Assembly (NCBI GenBank): GCA_030604545.1
Contig: JAUVVS010000037.1
Coordinates: 1-9,956, forward strand
Reading direction: 5' to 3'
Length of the DNA stretch: 9,956 bases
DNA from: Deltaproteobacteria bacterium
GTDB taxonomy: Bacteria > Desulfobacterota > Desulfobacteria > Desulfobacterales > JAUVVS01
Shown piece after piece: positions 1 to 6,419 of the stretch. Under the pieces are notes generated by a model that was given only the letters and a program-made list of their open reading frames with translations, did no database searches and had not been told where the DNA came from. Numbering within the stretch: the stretch's first letter is position 1; each line of letters starts with the position of its first letter. The position numbers were made by a program, and so were the translations under genes.

Positions 1-906
1 ATGCACTCAACAAAAGATTTGATTGAAATAGCCCTTAAAGAGGATGTTGGATCGGGAGATATTACAACAGACAATCTTGTTGATCAGAATCTTGAAGGAA
101 CAGGTTTATTTACGGCAAAGGAGCCCTTTGTAATTGCAGGGCTTGACATCGTAAGGCAGGTTTTTGAGTATCTTGATCCGAATGTTATCTTTAAACCCAG
201 GTATAAAGATGGTGATGCCGTAAAAGAGGGCAAAATTTTACTGGAAATTGAAGGCAAACTTCATGCTCTTCTGGTGGGAGAACGTACGGCCTTAAATTTC
301 CTTCAACGTCTTTCAGGCATCTCAACATACGTAAGTTCATATATAGAGAGGCTTGGGAAGAAAAATATACGCATTGTTGATACGCGTAAGACTACACCGG
401 GATGGCGAGTCTTAGAAAAATATGCTGTTCGTGTGGGTGGAGCACATAATCACCGTATGGGGCTATATGATGGTGTTCTAATCAAGGATAATCATATCAT
501 TGCATGCGGTGGTATTGCGAGGGCAGTTGAGCGCATACGAAAGAATGTCTCACACCTTGTGAAAATCGAAGTGGAAGTTTCTGATATGACTGGTGTAAAA
601 GAAGCCGTCGAAGCGGGTGCTGATGTTATAATGCTCGACAACATGAATATAAGACAGATAAAAGAAGCAATAGACTTTATCGATGGAAAAGCTATTGTTG
701 AAGTGTCAGGGGGAATTACAAAAAACGACCTTGTACCGCTGGCGGACACCGGTGTGGATATCATTTCTGTGGGGGCTCTTACTCACTCTGCAAGGTGTGT
801 AGATATTAGCATGTCGATCAATATGGTTGATGTGCTGAAACGATTCAATGCAGAGCCAATGAACTCTGACCCCGCCAAGAGGACCGGGTTTCCCAGAACT
901 CCATAA
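1..906 (+). CDS. nadC: Nicotinate-nucleotide pyrophosphorylase (carboxylating), quinolinate phosphoribosyltransferase
   Basis: Cytosolic enzyme of de novo NAD synthesis. It converts quinolinate and PRPP to nicotinate mononucleotide, CO2 and pyrophosphate. The 301-residue product carries the whole family signature: KEDVGSGDITT (13-23), ERTALNFLQRLSGIST (94-109), DTRKTTPG (127-134), GGAHNHRMGLYDG (146-158), KDNH (162-165), MLDNMN (211-216), VSGGIT (235-240) and SVGALTHS (256-263). The N-terminal substrate-binding domain spans about 1-110 and the barrel domain about 111-275. The ATG at base 1 fits the usual NadC N-terminus, but sequence upstream is not visible, so its ribosome binding site cannot be judged. 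The last 25 or so residues (277-301, ending GFPRTP) extend past the usual family end and look like read-through into non-conserved DNA. The rhomboid gene follows 66 bp downstream on the same strand; co-transcription is possible but not shown. The function is certain. Confidence 0.97.
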   Translation: MHSTKDLIEIALKEDVGSGDITTDNLVDQNLEGTGLFTAKEPFVIAGLDIVRQVFEYLDPNVIFKPRYKDGDAVKEGKILLEIEGKLHALLVGERTALNFLQRLSGISTYVSSYIERLGKKNIRIVDTRKTTPGWRVLEKYAVRVGGAHNHRMGLYDGVLIKDNHIIACGGIARAVERIRKNVSHLVKIEVEVSDMTGVKEAVEAGADVIMLDNMNIRQIKEAIDFIDGKAIVEVSGGITKNDLVPLADTGVDIISVGALTHSARCVDISMSINMVDVLKRFNAEPMNSDPAKRTGFPRTP

Positions 907-931
907 AAACCTAACACCTACAACCAAAAAC

Positions 932-963
932 TTGATGACTTCGTCTTGTTCCGACTTCATCAA
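932..963. repeat. Short inverted repeat between nadC and the rhomboid gene
   Basis: Two perfect 7-base arms, TTGATGA (932-938) and TCATCAA (957-963), are separated by 18 bases in the 66-bp gap between nadC and the rhomboid start. No T-run follows, so it is not a typical intrinsic terminator. It might be an operator or a chance palindrome in a repeat-like stretch. The weak stem makes any function speculative. Confidence 0.3.
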
Positions 964-972
964 ATATGCCAA

Positions 973-1944
973 ATGATACCTGTTCGTGATACAATCCCTT
1001 CCGAAAATTATCCGGTTATCAACAACACTATAATCGGAATCAACGTAATTCTTTATCTTGTGGAATTGGGACAGGGAGCGGGTCTGGAACGTTTCATATA
1101 TATCTATGGCCTTGTACCCGCCCGTTATTCTGTTCCCCACATTGCATCCTATTTTTCAGGAGGTCAGCAGCTTTTTTCTTTTATTTCCTTCATGTTTCTG
1201 CACGGGGGGTTCTGGCATCTTCTTGGCAATATGTGGTCTCTTTACATATTCGGCGACAATGTGGAAGACCGCCTGGGCCATTTGCGCTATCTGTTATTTT
1301 ACTTAATTTGCGGACTAACATCCGGTTTTTCTCATCTTATTTTCAACCTACAGTCAAATATACCAACCATTGGAGCAAGCGGTGCAATAGCGGGCGTGAT
1401 GGGTGCATACTTTATCCTTTATCCAAGCTCAAAAATATTAACGTTAATCCCCATATTTATTAGACCTTATTTTATCGAGATTCCGTCCTTTTTTTTCCTT
1501 GGGTTCTGGTTTCTTGTTCAGTTTCTGAACGCAGCAGGTAGCCATGGTGACATCAGCGGTATTGCGTGGTGGGCTCATATAGGCGGATTTATTTTCGGCA
1601 TAATATTTTTAAAAATCTTTCTTGTCCTGCCGGCTACCGGTCTTTTCAATAAGGTGCGCCAGGTGACCGCAAGAAGAAAGACCCACCACCTACAGGTTGT
1701 CCGTCCGGTTGGGTCTGGAAATGACCCTCACCTCTATGGAATTATTAATATTACGCCGCATGAAGCTTTTGCAGGAACCCGTAAATTAATTAACATCCCA
1801 TGGGGTTTCCATAAGAGGCTTTTCAGGGTTGAGGTCCCTTCCAGCATGAAAAAAGGTGGTATTCTGCGATTAAGAGGGCTGGGCAAGGAGATGCCAAACG
1901 GTCAAAGAGGGGACTTATTGCTAAAAGTTGTTATTCAGCCCTAG
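973..1944 (+). CDS. Rhomboid-family intramembrane serine protease with a DnaJ C-terminal-like domain
   Basis: Membrane protein of 323 residues, predicted to cleave transmembrane substrates inside the bilayer. About six hydrophobic segments are visible (roughly 15-32, 66-92, 104-125, 133-150, 172-188, 200-220). Rhomboid hallmarks are present: FLHGGFWHLLGNMW (76-89) with the HxxxN pair H82/N86, the nucleophile S136 in GASGAIAGVMGAY (134-146), and the catalytic base H202 in WAHIGG (200-205), so the protease looks active. After a basic linker (about 221-252), residues 257-323 resemble the C-terminal substrate-binding part of DnaJ/CbpA: ITPHEAFAGTRKLINIP, then VEVPSSMKKGGILRLRGLG, then GDLLLKVVIQP. 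This is seen as a motif match, not from a search. The start chosen is ATG 973, which gives MIPVRDTIPS, a common rhomboid beginning. A TTG at 946 in the same frame would add nine residues unlike the family. No clear Shine-Dalgarno precedes either start. The substrate is unknown. Confidence 0.9.
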   Translation: MIPVRDTIPSENYPVINNTIIGINVILYLVELGQGAGLERFIYIYGLVPARYSVPHIASYFSGGQQLFSFISFMFLHGGFWHLLGNMWSLYIFGDNVEDRLGHLRYLLFYLICGLTSGFSHLIFNLQSNIPTIGASGAIAGVMGAYFILYPSSKILTLIPIFIRPYFIEIPSFFFLGFWFLVQFLNAAGSHGDISGIAWWAHIGGFIFGIIFLKIFLVLPATGLFNKVRQVTARRKTHHLQVVRPVGSGNDPHLYGIINITPHEAFAGTRKLINIPWGFHKRLFRVEVPSSMKKGGILRLRGLGKEMPNGQRGDLLLKVVIQP

Positions 1945-1975
1945 TAACCTTTTGATGTCATAGCTTAAATTGCAG

Positions 1976-2920
1976 TTATGGTTGATAAGGCTCTTTAGTA
2001 AAAATGGAGGAAACTCTATTTCGTCCTGTTTGTTTTGACATGTACATTGCTTTGTCTGCCCTTTGAATGAACCCTGTTATTTCTTCTTTTGGGTAAAATT
2101 CAGTAACACCTATACTGATAGTTATACTCACAGCTTTTTCAGGCTCCGGGAATAATTTTTCGGCTTCTATGGTGGTTCTTATTCTCTGGGCAACATTTAA
2201 AGCTTCCTTACCGCTTGTTTCGGGTAGGATAACCGTAAATTCCTCTCCGCCATATCTGTACGCAGAATCCATTTTTCTGAGACACGATTTAATTATTTGA
2301 CTTAATCTGAAAAGCACCTTATCACCTTCCAGATGCCCATAAGTATCGTTGTATATTTTGAAGTTATCAATATCTAAAAGTAGAAGTGAAAGTGGCGGCT
2401 TATAACGGTTGGACCTGTCAATTTCAACTTCTAACTGGCTATAAAAGTGCCTTGAGTTAAAGAGATCTGTTAGGCCGTCTGTTATTGCGAGTTTTTTTAG
2501 TTTTTCTATCAAACTGTAACGTTCTTGTGTGAGATATCGTTCTTTTAATATCTTTTTCAGCCTGAGTATTAGTTCTTTAAAGCGGATAGGTTTAAAAATA
2601 ATATCGCTGGCACCTTTGCTAACTGCATCTTCATAGGAATATTTTTTGCTGTAGCCTGTTATTACAAGGACATCTGTATCATAGTCTTTCTTTATTAGAT
2701 CTGTAAGCTCCAGCCCGTTTTTTCCGGGGAGCACTATATCAGCTAGTACGACAGAAAAATTTTTTGTTTTTAGCAAGTCGAGCGCCTCTTCTGCACTGGA
2801 AACTAAAGAAGTGTTGTATCCGGCCATCTTAACAAATTTACGCAATAAATTCCTTACATCAGGATCGTCATCAACAATTAAGATGTGAATATCATTATCT
2901 ATTGTTTGATCTGTATTCAT
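1976..2920 (-). CDS. Response regulator with GGDEF output domain (probable diguanylate cyclase)
   Basis: Cytoplasmic 314-residue two-domain protein expected to make c-di-GMP from two GTP when phosphorylated by a partner histidine kinase, which is not in this window. Receiver domain, about 10-128: acidic pair D17/D18 in VDDDPDVR, phospho-acceptor D61 in ADIVLPGKNGLEL, T88 in VITGY, and K110 in FKPI. A helical linker (about 125-145) leads to the GGDEF domain (about 146-305): ITDGLTDLFNSRHF, LLLDIDNFKIYNDTYGHLEGD, and the active-site variant GGEEF at 224-228, which is catalytically competent in known cyclases. RKMD (215-218), five residues before GGEEF, matches the RxxD inhibitory site for product feedback. 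The start chosen is ATG 2920; a TTG two codons earlier (2926) is less likely, and no strong ribosome binding site is visible. The gene converges on the rhomboid gene with a 31-bp gap and no obvious terminator. Confidence 0.94.
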   Translation of the reverse strand: MNTDQTIDNDIHILIVDDDPDVRNLLRKFVKMAGYNTSLVSSAEEALDLLKTKNFSVVLADIVLPGKNGLELTDLIKKDYDTDVLVITGYSKKYSYEDAVSKGASDIIFKPIRFKELILRLKKILKERYLTQERYSLIEKLKKLAITDGLTDLFNSRHFYSQLEVEIDRSNRYKPPLSLLLLDIDNFKIYNDTYGHLEGDKVLFRLSQIIKSCLRKMDSAYRYGGEEFTVILPETSGKEALNVAQRIRTTIEAEKLFPEPEKAVSITISIGVTEFYPKEEITGFIQRADKAMYMSKQTGRNRVSSIFTKEPYQP

Positions 2921-2961
2921 TGTCAATAATTTCTGATTGTAACTACTTTGGTATCTTTCTT

Positions 2962-2992
2962 ATATTAGCAAAGGCTCTATTTTCTATATCAA
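2962..2992 (-). promoter_or_regulatory. Possible sigma70-type promoter for the response regulator
   Basis: On the minus strand TTGATA (2992-2987) and TAATAT (2967-2962) are separated by 19 bases, about 40 bases upstream of the start at 2920. The spacer is longer than ideal and the surrounding DNA is AT-rich, so this could be chance. Confidence 0.25.
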
Positions 2993-3180
2993 TTTAGCCT
3001 TCCGAAAGTAATTAGATCTTGGAATAAGCACCGGTATTGAGAAAATCATGAACACAATACTGGGGAAACGGTTTTCTTTAAAATATTGAATACATAGAAA
3101 GGCAGATCATGTCAACCGATTTTAAGACCCCATTACCTGCTACAAAGTAGTTCATTCATCGGCCCTTAGTTTGAGACCTT

Positions 3181-3238
3181 TGCAAAACGTCCCCTTTTGC
3201 CTCCCGCTACTGCGGGATGTCAGGCTCAACATTTTGCA
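3181..3238. repeat. Nested inverted repeat, candidate dispersed intergenic repeat
   Basis: Outer arms TGCAAAACGT (3181-3190) and ACATTTTGCA (3229-3238) match at nine of ten positions. They enclose a tight hairpin with stem TCCCGC/GCGGGA (3202-3207 and 3212-3217) and a 4-base loop. The block is preceded by TTTGAGACCT. The nested symmetry in a gene-free gap suggests a REP- or MITE-like unit or a structured RNA. Only one copy lies in this window, so dispersal is unproven. Confidence 0.4.
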
Positions 3239-3350
3239 CGAAGTGAAGCTTTAGCGCTATCCTCGTTCGATATTCGATATTCAATGTTTTCAAACAATTA
3301 AAATCATTCCCCAAAAACCCCACGGTGTCAAGTATGTATAAAGATCAACT

Positions 3351-4694
3351 TTACATCGATGCCAGATTTTTCAGATGTGAAATTGTTTTCCATGAAAAGG
3401 CCTCATGTTGGCAAGGCATTATGGCGTTGTTAGTGAATAAGGGGTCCGATACAAGATCATAACGAGAGGACTTAACGGCTTTACTCCATAAAGCCGTGTG
3501 GGGGATTGGGGAATAATAAGCAAGCACAGGTATTATTCCACTTTTTTTAACCGTTTCGATTGAGCTCTCAATGGTATGTATTGGCTGTTCAGGTAGGCCC
3601 ACAAGCAGGTAAGCTCCCACTTGGTTCTTTTTAAATCCTGCATCATTTAAAAGGGAAACCACTTGAAAAAAATCTTCTTTTGTAACCTTTTTATCAAGTT
3701 CGGTTCTGTTTTCAAATAGGGTAGTTTCAAGACCTAGACGCAGCGTTTTGAAACCTGCCCTGAACATCAAACGAGCCGATTCTCTTGAAATCTCTCGAAT
3801 GTGAATTGCATTAGGTGTATGAAAACGTACATCAATACCTTCTTTTATTATCCCCTCAAGTATGGGAATAGCATGCTTTTTCGCATCAACAAGAAATGCA
3901 TCATCATAAAACACGAAATCCTTTACATCAAATTTTTCATTCCAGTATCCTATCTCCTCTACAACCGACTTTGGATTGCGTACCATTCTTTTTGGATTGA
4001 GGAAATGGGATGCACAGTATGCGCAGGTAAAAGGACATCCCTTTGAAGTAAGAAGCGGTATATAGGCAATTTTTCTTTGCATACCAAATGCCGGATAAGG
4101 ATAAGCATCCATATCATCAAAATTAATTCTTGATCGAACTGAAAAGCCGGTATATTCTTCAACAAGCTTGAAAATATTTTCTCCATAAGACCCTGTTGCG
4201 ACTCTGTCTGCGCTCAAATGCCTTATAGCATGATTCCGGCAGAGGCTGGCGTATATTCCACCCAGGACAACCGGTATATTCGGAAATATATCTTTTAAAG
4301 CCTCTATAGTTTCCTGAACACCTGTATACCAGTAAGTCATAAGTGAAGTAATAAGAATGAGATCAGGTTTTGAAATGGATAAAAGATCGTTTTTGAACCA
4401 TTTCTTCTTGATTCCGTATCTGGAAAAGTTTCGAGGCACATCTTCCAGACCTCTTGGTTTAGGGATTCGGGTCTTGAGATATGGACCCCTACCGTACCTT
4501 GTAAAAGGTTCGGTTTGTGTCGCCTCCGGATGAAACCTTTCGAGGCAGTCTATATATGAAACAGTAAACCCGTGGTAATCAAGTATTGATGCCAGGGATA
4601 AAAGCCCCAAGGGCTTGGCCCAAAAGTCATAAGCGGCAAAGTCGTGTATCCATGGGTTTATAAGAAGAATATGTGGTGTATCCCGTCTGTTCAT
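3351..4694 (-). CDS. B12-binding-domain radical SAM protein, substrate unknown
   Basis: A 447-residue cytoplasmic iron-sulfur enzyme of the class B radical SAM type. The N-terminal part (about 8-180) has the Rossmann-like cobalamin-binding fold pattern: HILLINPW, then PLGLLSLASILDYHGF (28-43), LITSLMTYWYTGVQETI (114-130) and VVLGGIYASLC (142-152). No DxHxxG lower-ligand motif is seen, which is common in this class. The radical SAM core (about 210-400) has CPFTCAYC with C220, C224 and C227 to hold the 4Fe-4S cluster. It also has FYDDAFL (262-268), LRLGLET (318-324) and AYLLVGLPEQ (361-370), which are typical barrel strands. It should cleave S-adenosylmethionine to a radical, possibly for a methyl transfer or rearrangement with cobalamin; the substrate cannot be read from sequence. 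The start at ATG 4694 lacks a strong ribosome binding site. Gaps of over 400 bp on both sides and no same-strand partner make it a single-gene unit. Confidence 0.9.
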   Translation of the reverse strand: MNRRDTPHILLINPWIHDFAAYDFWAKPLGLLSLASILDYHGFTVSYIDCLERFHPEATQTEPFTRYGRGPYLKTRIPKPRGLEDVPRNFSRYGIKKKWFKNDLLSISKPDLILITSLMTYWYTGVQETIEALKDIFPNIPVVLGGIYASLCRNHAIRHLSADRVATGSYGENIFKLVEEYTGFSVRSRINFDDMDAYPYPAFGMQRKIAYIPLLTSKGCPFTCAYCASHFLNPKRMVRNPKSVVEEIGYWNEKFDVKDFVFYDDAFLVDAKKHAIPILEGIIKEGIDVRFHTPNAIHIREISRESARLMFRAGFKTLRLGLETTLFENRTELDKKVTKEDFFQVVSLLNDAGFKKNQVGAYLLVGLPEQPIHTIESSIETVKKSGIIPVLAYYSPIPHTALWSKAVKSSRYDLVSDPLFTNNAIMPCQHEAFSWKTISHLKNLASM

Positions 4695-4709
4695 ATATAT
4701 GTAATTGTA

Positions 4710-4859
4710 GATGGCAGATTGATGATTTTAGATTTATGGAAGTTGCTCGCGCAGCGCAGGCGCTTGCGCCGCGTGTCGCTCCGCTGTTTTGACGCGAATT
4801 GGTGTGCTAAAATTGAAAGATTTCTTAAATCAGAAATCTGCAATCAGAAATCTGCAATC
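4710..4859. repeat. Inverted-repeat-bounded noncoding element with GC-rich core
   Basis: The left arm (about 4710-4733, containing GCAGATTGATGATTTTAGA) is an imperfect reverse complement of the right arm (about 4824-4859, containing TTAAATCAGAAATCTGCAATC). The core (about 4745-4800) is much richer in GC than its flanks and holds the hairpin GGCGCTTGCGCC (4759-4770). A frame that stays open across 4644-4925 lacks family motifs and runs through these repeats, so no protein is called. The form suggests a MITE-like or REP-like insertion just upstream of the radical SAM gene, whose start lies only about 15 bp from the left arm. No target-site duplication was identified. Confidence 0.4.
4828..4859. 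repeat. 14-bp tandem repeat, 2.3 copies
   Basis: The unit AATCAGAAATCTGC occurs at 4828-4841 and again, identical, at 4842-4855, followed by AATC (4856-4859). It lies in the right arm of the inverted-repeat element, so the arm itself seems to have been duplicated, perhaps by replication slippage. Confidence 0.75.
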
Positions 4860-4922
4860 GTTCTAAATAGAGACACAATACCGGCTAAAATTTTTTGCCA
4901 TAAAAAGCACAAAATTAATTAT

Positions 4923-4962
4923 TAAGCACCTATCAATATCATATGTTATGCTTGGGTGCTTA
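4923..4962. repeat. 8-bp perfect inverted repeat upstream of the nucleotidyltransferase promoter
   Basis: TAAGCACC (4923-4930) and GGTGCTTA (4955-4962) are perfect inverted copies separated by 24 bases. The site lies about 70 bp upstream of the -35 box at 5033. It could be a regulator-binding site or a loose stem-loop; no T-run follows, so a terminator is not supported. Confidence 0.4.
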
Positions 4963-5032
4963 TCAAGCCTTTACTTTAGGTCAAAATTGAGCCCCGAGAG
5001 GAAAGATAAGCTGATTTTAGGAGATTTAAAAT

Positions 5033-5062
5033 TTGACATCAGGCTTTTATATTTGGTAGAAT
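5033..5062 (+). promoter_or_regulatory. Near-consensus sigma70 promoter for the nucleotidyltransferase-like gene
   Basis: TTGACA (5033-5038) is a perfect -35 box. TAGAAT (5057-5062) matches five of six bases of the -10 consensus, and the spacer is 18 bases. Transcription would begin near 5069, leaving an untranslated leader of about 60 bases before the ATG at 5128. It is the best promoter match seen in the window. Confidence 0.6.
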
Positions 5063-5127
5063 TATCATTATAAATCAGCAACAAATTTCAACAATTTAAA
5101 TCCGGCATTATTTAATGGTGTGATGTT

Positions 5128-6132
5128 ATGATTAGCGTAGTTTTAATGGCAGGATATAGCAACAAACGTGCAGTAAAAAAGTATAGCAGGGTAGTTGCGG
5201 AAAATTACGGCGAGAATTTTATTGAGACGGGTTATAAGCCATTAAGGGAATTTAAAACGGTTAAGGATGGCAAAGAAGAAAGCAAACCTTTGATACAGTA
5301 TACGCTTGAAAAGCTTTTTTCGATCGATTTTATTGATGAAATAGTCATTGTAGGCCATCAGATGCTCCTTGAACAGCGTCTGGGCAAATTTATAAATGAA
5401 TTTGAAAAACCGTGCTCTTTTGTGAACCAGAATTCAAGAATCCCTCCTAATATCATTAAGAGTTTCAATATTATACAAAGAAAAGTCAAGTACAATTCTA
5501 TTGCAGGAAATTTAATCAAGGGGTATGCAGCAAGTGCGGCCTTTCAAAATAAGAAGCATGCGCTATTTGTTGCCTCGGATTCACCTTTGACAACAAAGGA
5601 ATTTATTGAGCGTTTCCTAAATATTGTTCAAAAATACCAGGAGAAAGCTGCCTTAATATTTCCAGTAGTACCCATTGATGAGAATAGAGACAAACTTGGC
5701 AGATACCCACTTAGGCTCCTGAATGGCACAGAGTATCAGCTTTCCAAAAGAAAAGATATGTATGGGAGGCAAGGGTTTAGGCTATCCTCCTTGATGTTTG
5801 CAAATCCATATTTATTTAATATTAATACTGCTAACATCGCATACAATCTCCGAAAATGTCTTAATCCAAATGTTCAACTTAAATTATTCCGAATTACGCG
5901 CGGTTTAGGATATTCAAATGTATATTCAAAATATTTTTTAAAGAAAGATTTGAGTATAAAAGAAGTTGAAAACATTACTTCTGAATTTTTCCAAGGCAGG
6001 CTTAAATTAGTTTCAGTGGACGGAGAAGAAGCAACGTATGATTATGACGGTACCGATTTTGAATATATCATGATAACAGATATGCTGAATTCCACTCGGA
6101 AGGTATCTTCTCAAAAAAACAGGGTGAACTGA
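5128..6132 (+). CDS. Nucleotidyltransferase-like protein (GT-A / NTP-transferase fold), divergent
   Basis: A soluble 334-residue protein with no signal peptide or membrane segment. The beginning, ISVVLMAG (2-9), is the first strand of MobA/IspD/GlmU-type nucleotidyltransferases. SKPLIQYTLEKLF (52-64) matches the GKPLLxHTLExL element, EIVIVGH (71-77) a core strand, and FVASDSPLTTKEFIERFL (147-164) the metal-binding D151 region ('CDxPLlt' in relatives). DYDGTDFEYI (305-314) resembles the C-terminal D(I/V)DTxxDL motif. The glycine-rich GxGxRM loop after the first strand is replaced by a long Lys/Tyr-rich stretch (YSNKRAVKKYSRVVAENYG, 10-28), so the nucleotide and product cannot be named and activity is uncertain. 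The start is fixed by an in-frame TAA at 5113-5115; only a weak GGTG precedes the ATG. Codon use is AT-rich. The gene has its own strong promoter and no close operon partner. Confidence 0.75.
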   Translation: MISVVLMAGYSNKRAVKKYSRVVAENYGENFIETGYKPLREFKTVKDGKEESKPLIQYTLEKLFSIDFIDEIVIVGHQMLLEQRLGKFINEFEKPCSFVNQNSRIPPNIIKSFNIIQRKVKYNSIAGNLIKGYAASAAFQNKKHALFVASDSPLTTKEFIERFLNIVQKYQEKAALIFPVVPIDENRDKLGRYPLRLLNGTEYQLSKRKDMYGRQGFRLSSLMFANPYLFNINTANIAYNLRKCLNPNVQLKLFRITRGLGYSNVYSKYFLKKDLSIKEVENITSEFFQGRLKLVSVDGEEATYDYDGTDFEYIMITDMLNSTRKVSSQKNRVN

Positions 6133-6419
6133 TTTACTAAAGGTTTCGATCTCCTCCTTTACACTCATATTGACTTCCTATTTATTATATTCTACCATTA
6201 CTTTTTGAGAAGTTACGTGCCCACCCACAAATAAAAGTTTCGGTAAATTGACAACATTTTGAAATTAAATTACTTTTAGAGATAAACAACCATCGAAACC
6301 CACATGGAATTTTGGGAAAAAAGCAAAAGACAAATACCAAACAATTGGCTTTAGATCTTATTTGAGATTTGTTGTTTGTAATTTGTTATTTCCGGTTTAT
6401 CCGGGTTAGGAGCTTTAAT
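6133..6419. other. AT-rich gap upstream of the PilZ gene
   Basis: This 287-bp noncoding stretch holds, from left to right: the inverted pair TAAAGG/CCTTTA (6138-6143, 6156-6161) just after the previous stop, without a T-run; two weak promoter-like pairs, TTGACT-17-TACCAT (6170-6198) and TTGACA-17-TACTTT (6248-6276), of which the second has the better -35; an imperfect 20-base inverted repeat (6325-6344 against 6372-6391, 16 of 20 matching); and CCGG-TTTAT-CCGG (6392-6404) immediately before the ribosome binding site. None is conclusive given the base composition. Confidence 0.4.
6408..6412 (+). promoter_or_regulatory. Ribosome binding site that fixes the PilZ start
   Basis: AGGAG lies seven bases before ATG 6420. 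It selects this start over a TTG at 6369 in the same frame, which would add 17 hydrophobic/basic residues encoded by repeat-like DNA. The 4-base arms CCGG...CCGG (6392-6404) sit just upstream and could form a small stem next to the site. Confidence 0.8.

Larger units (their letters stand above)
2921..3350. other. Gene-free gap between the response regulator and the radical SAM gene
   Basis: About 430 bp with no credible coding region. The first part (2921-3060) is AT-rich and would hold the promoter of the response regulator. A 13-codon frame starts at ATG 3109 (MSTDFKTPLPATK) and has an AAAGG about seven bases upstream, but ends at 3150; it may be the remains of a gene start or chance. From about 3170 to 3240 the DNA becomes hairpin-rich and less AT-rich (see the repeat entry). 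At about 3265-3285 the heptamer TTCGATA occurs twice in tandem, followed by TTCAATG. No terminator with a clear T-run was found for the radical SAM gene. Confidence 0.55.

Noticed and set aside
706..1140. Open frame of 144 codons on the minus strand across the nadC/rhomboid junction
   Set aside because: It is antisense to two well-supported genes and has no recognisable domain; its length is explained as a shadow of their codon use.
1945..1975. Looked for a bidirectional terminator between the convergent rhomboid and response regulator genes
   Set aside because: No stem with a T-run is visible in the 31 bases.
3109..3150. 13-codon frame MSTDFKTPLPATK with an AAAGG upstream
   Set aside because: Too short to support as a gene. 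It could be the remains of a gene start, so it is noted only in the gap description.
3265..3290. Tandem TTCGATA units considered as a CRISPR or iteron array
   Set aside because: There are only two exact copies with no spacers and no replication or Cas gene nearby.
2921..3350. Considered a c-di-GMP riboswitch or other structured RNA near the diguanylate cyclase gene
   Set aside because: No conserved riboswitch core could be recognised; the only structure is the nested palindrome, which is far from the gene start.
4644..4925. Open frame of 93 codons on the plus strand
   Set aside because: It overlaps the start of the radical SAM gene antisense, runs through inverted and tandem repeats, has no family motif and no ribosome binding site.
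6016..6168. Minus-strand frame of about 50 codons starting MSVKEEIETFSK after the nucleotidyltransferase stop
   Set aside because: Most of it is antisense to the 3' end of the nucleotidyltransferase-like gene, and no ribosome binding site or family similarity was seen.
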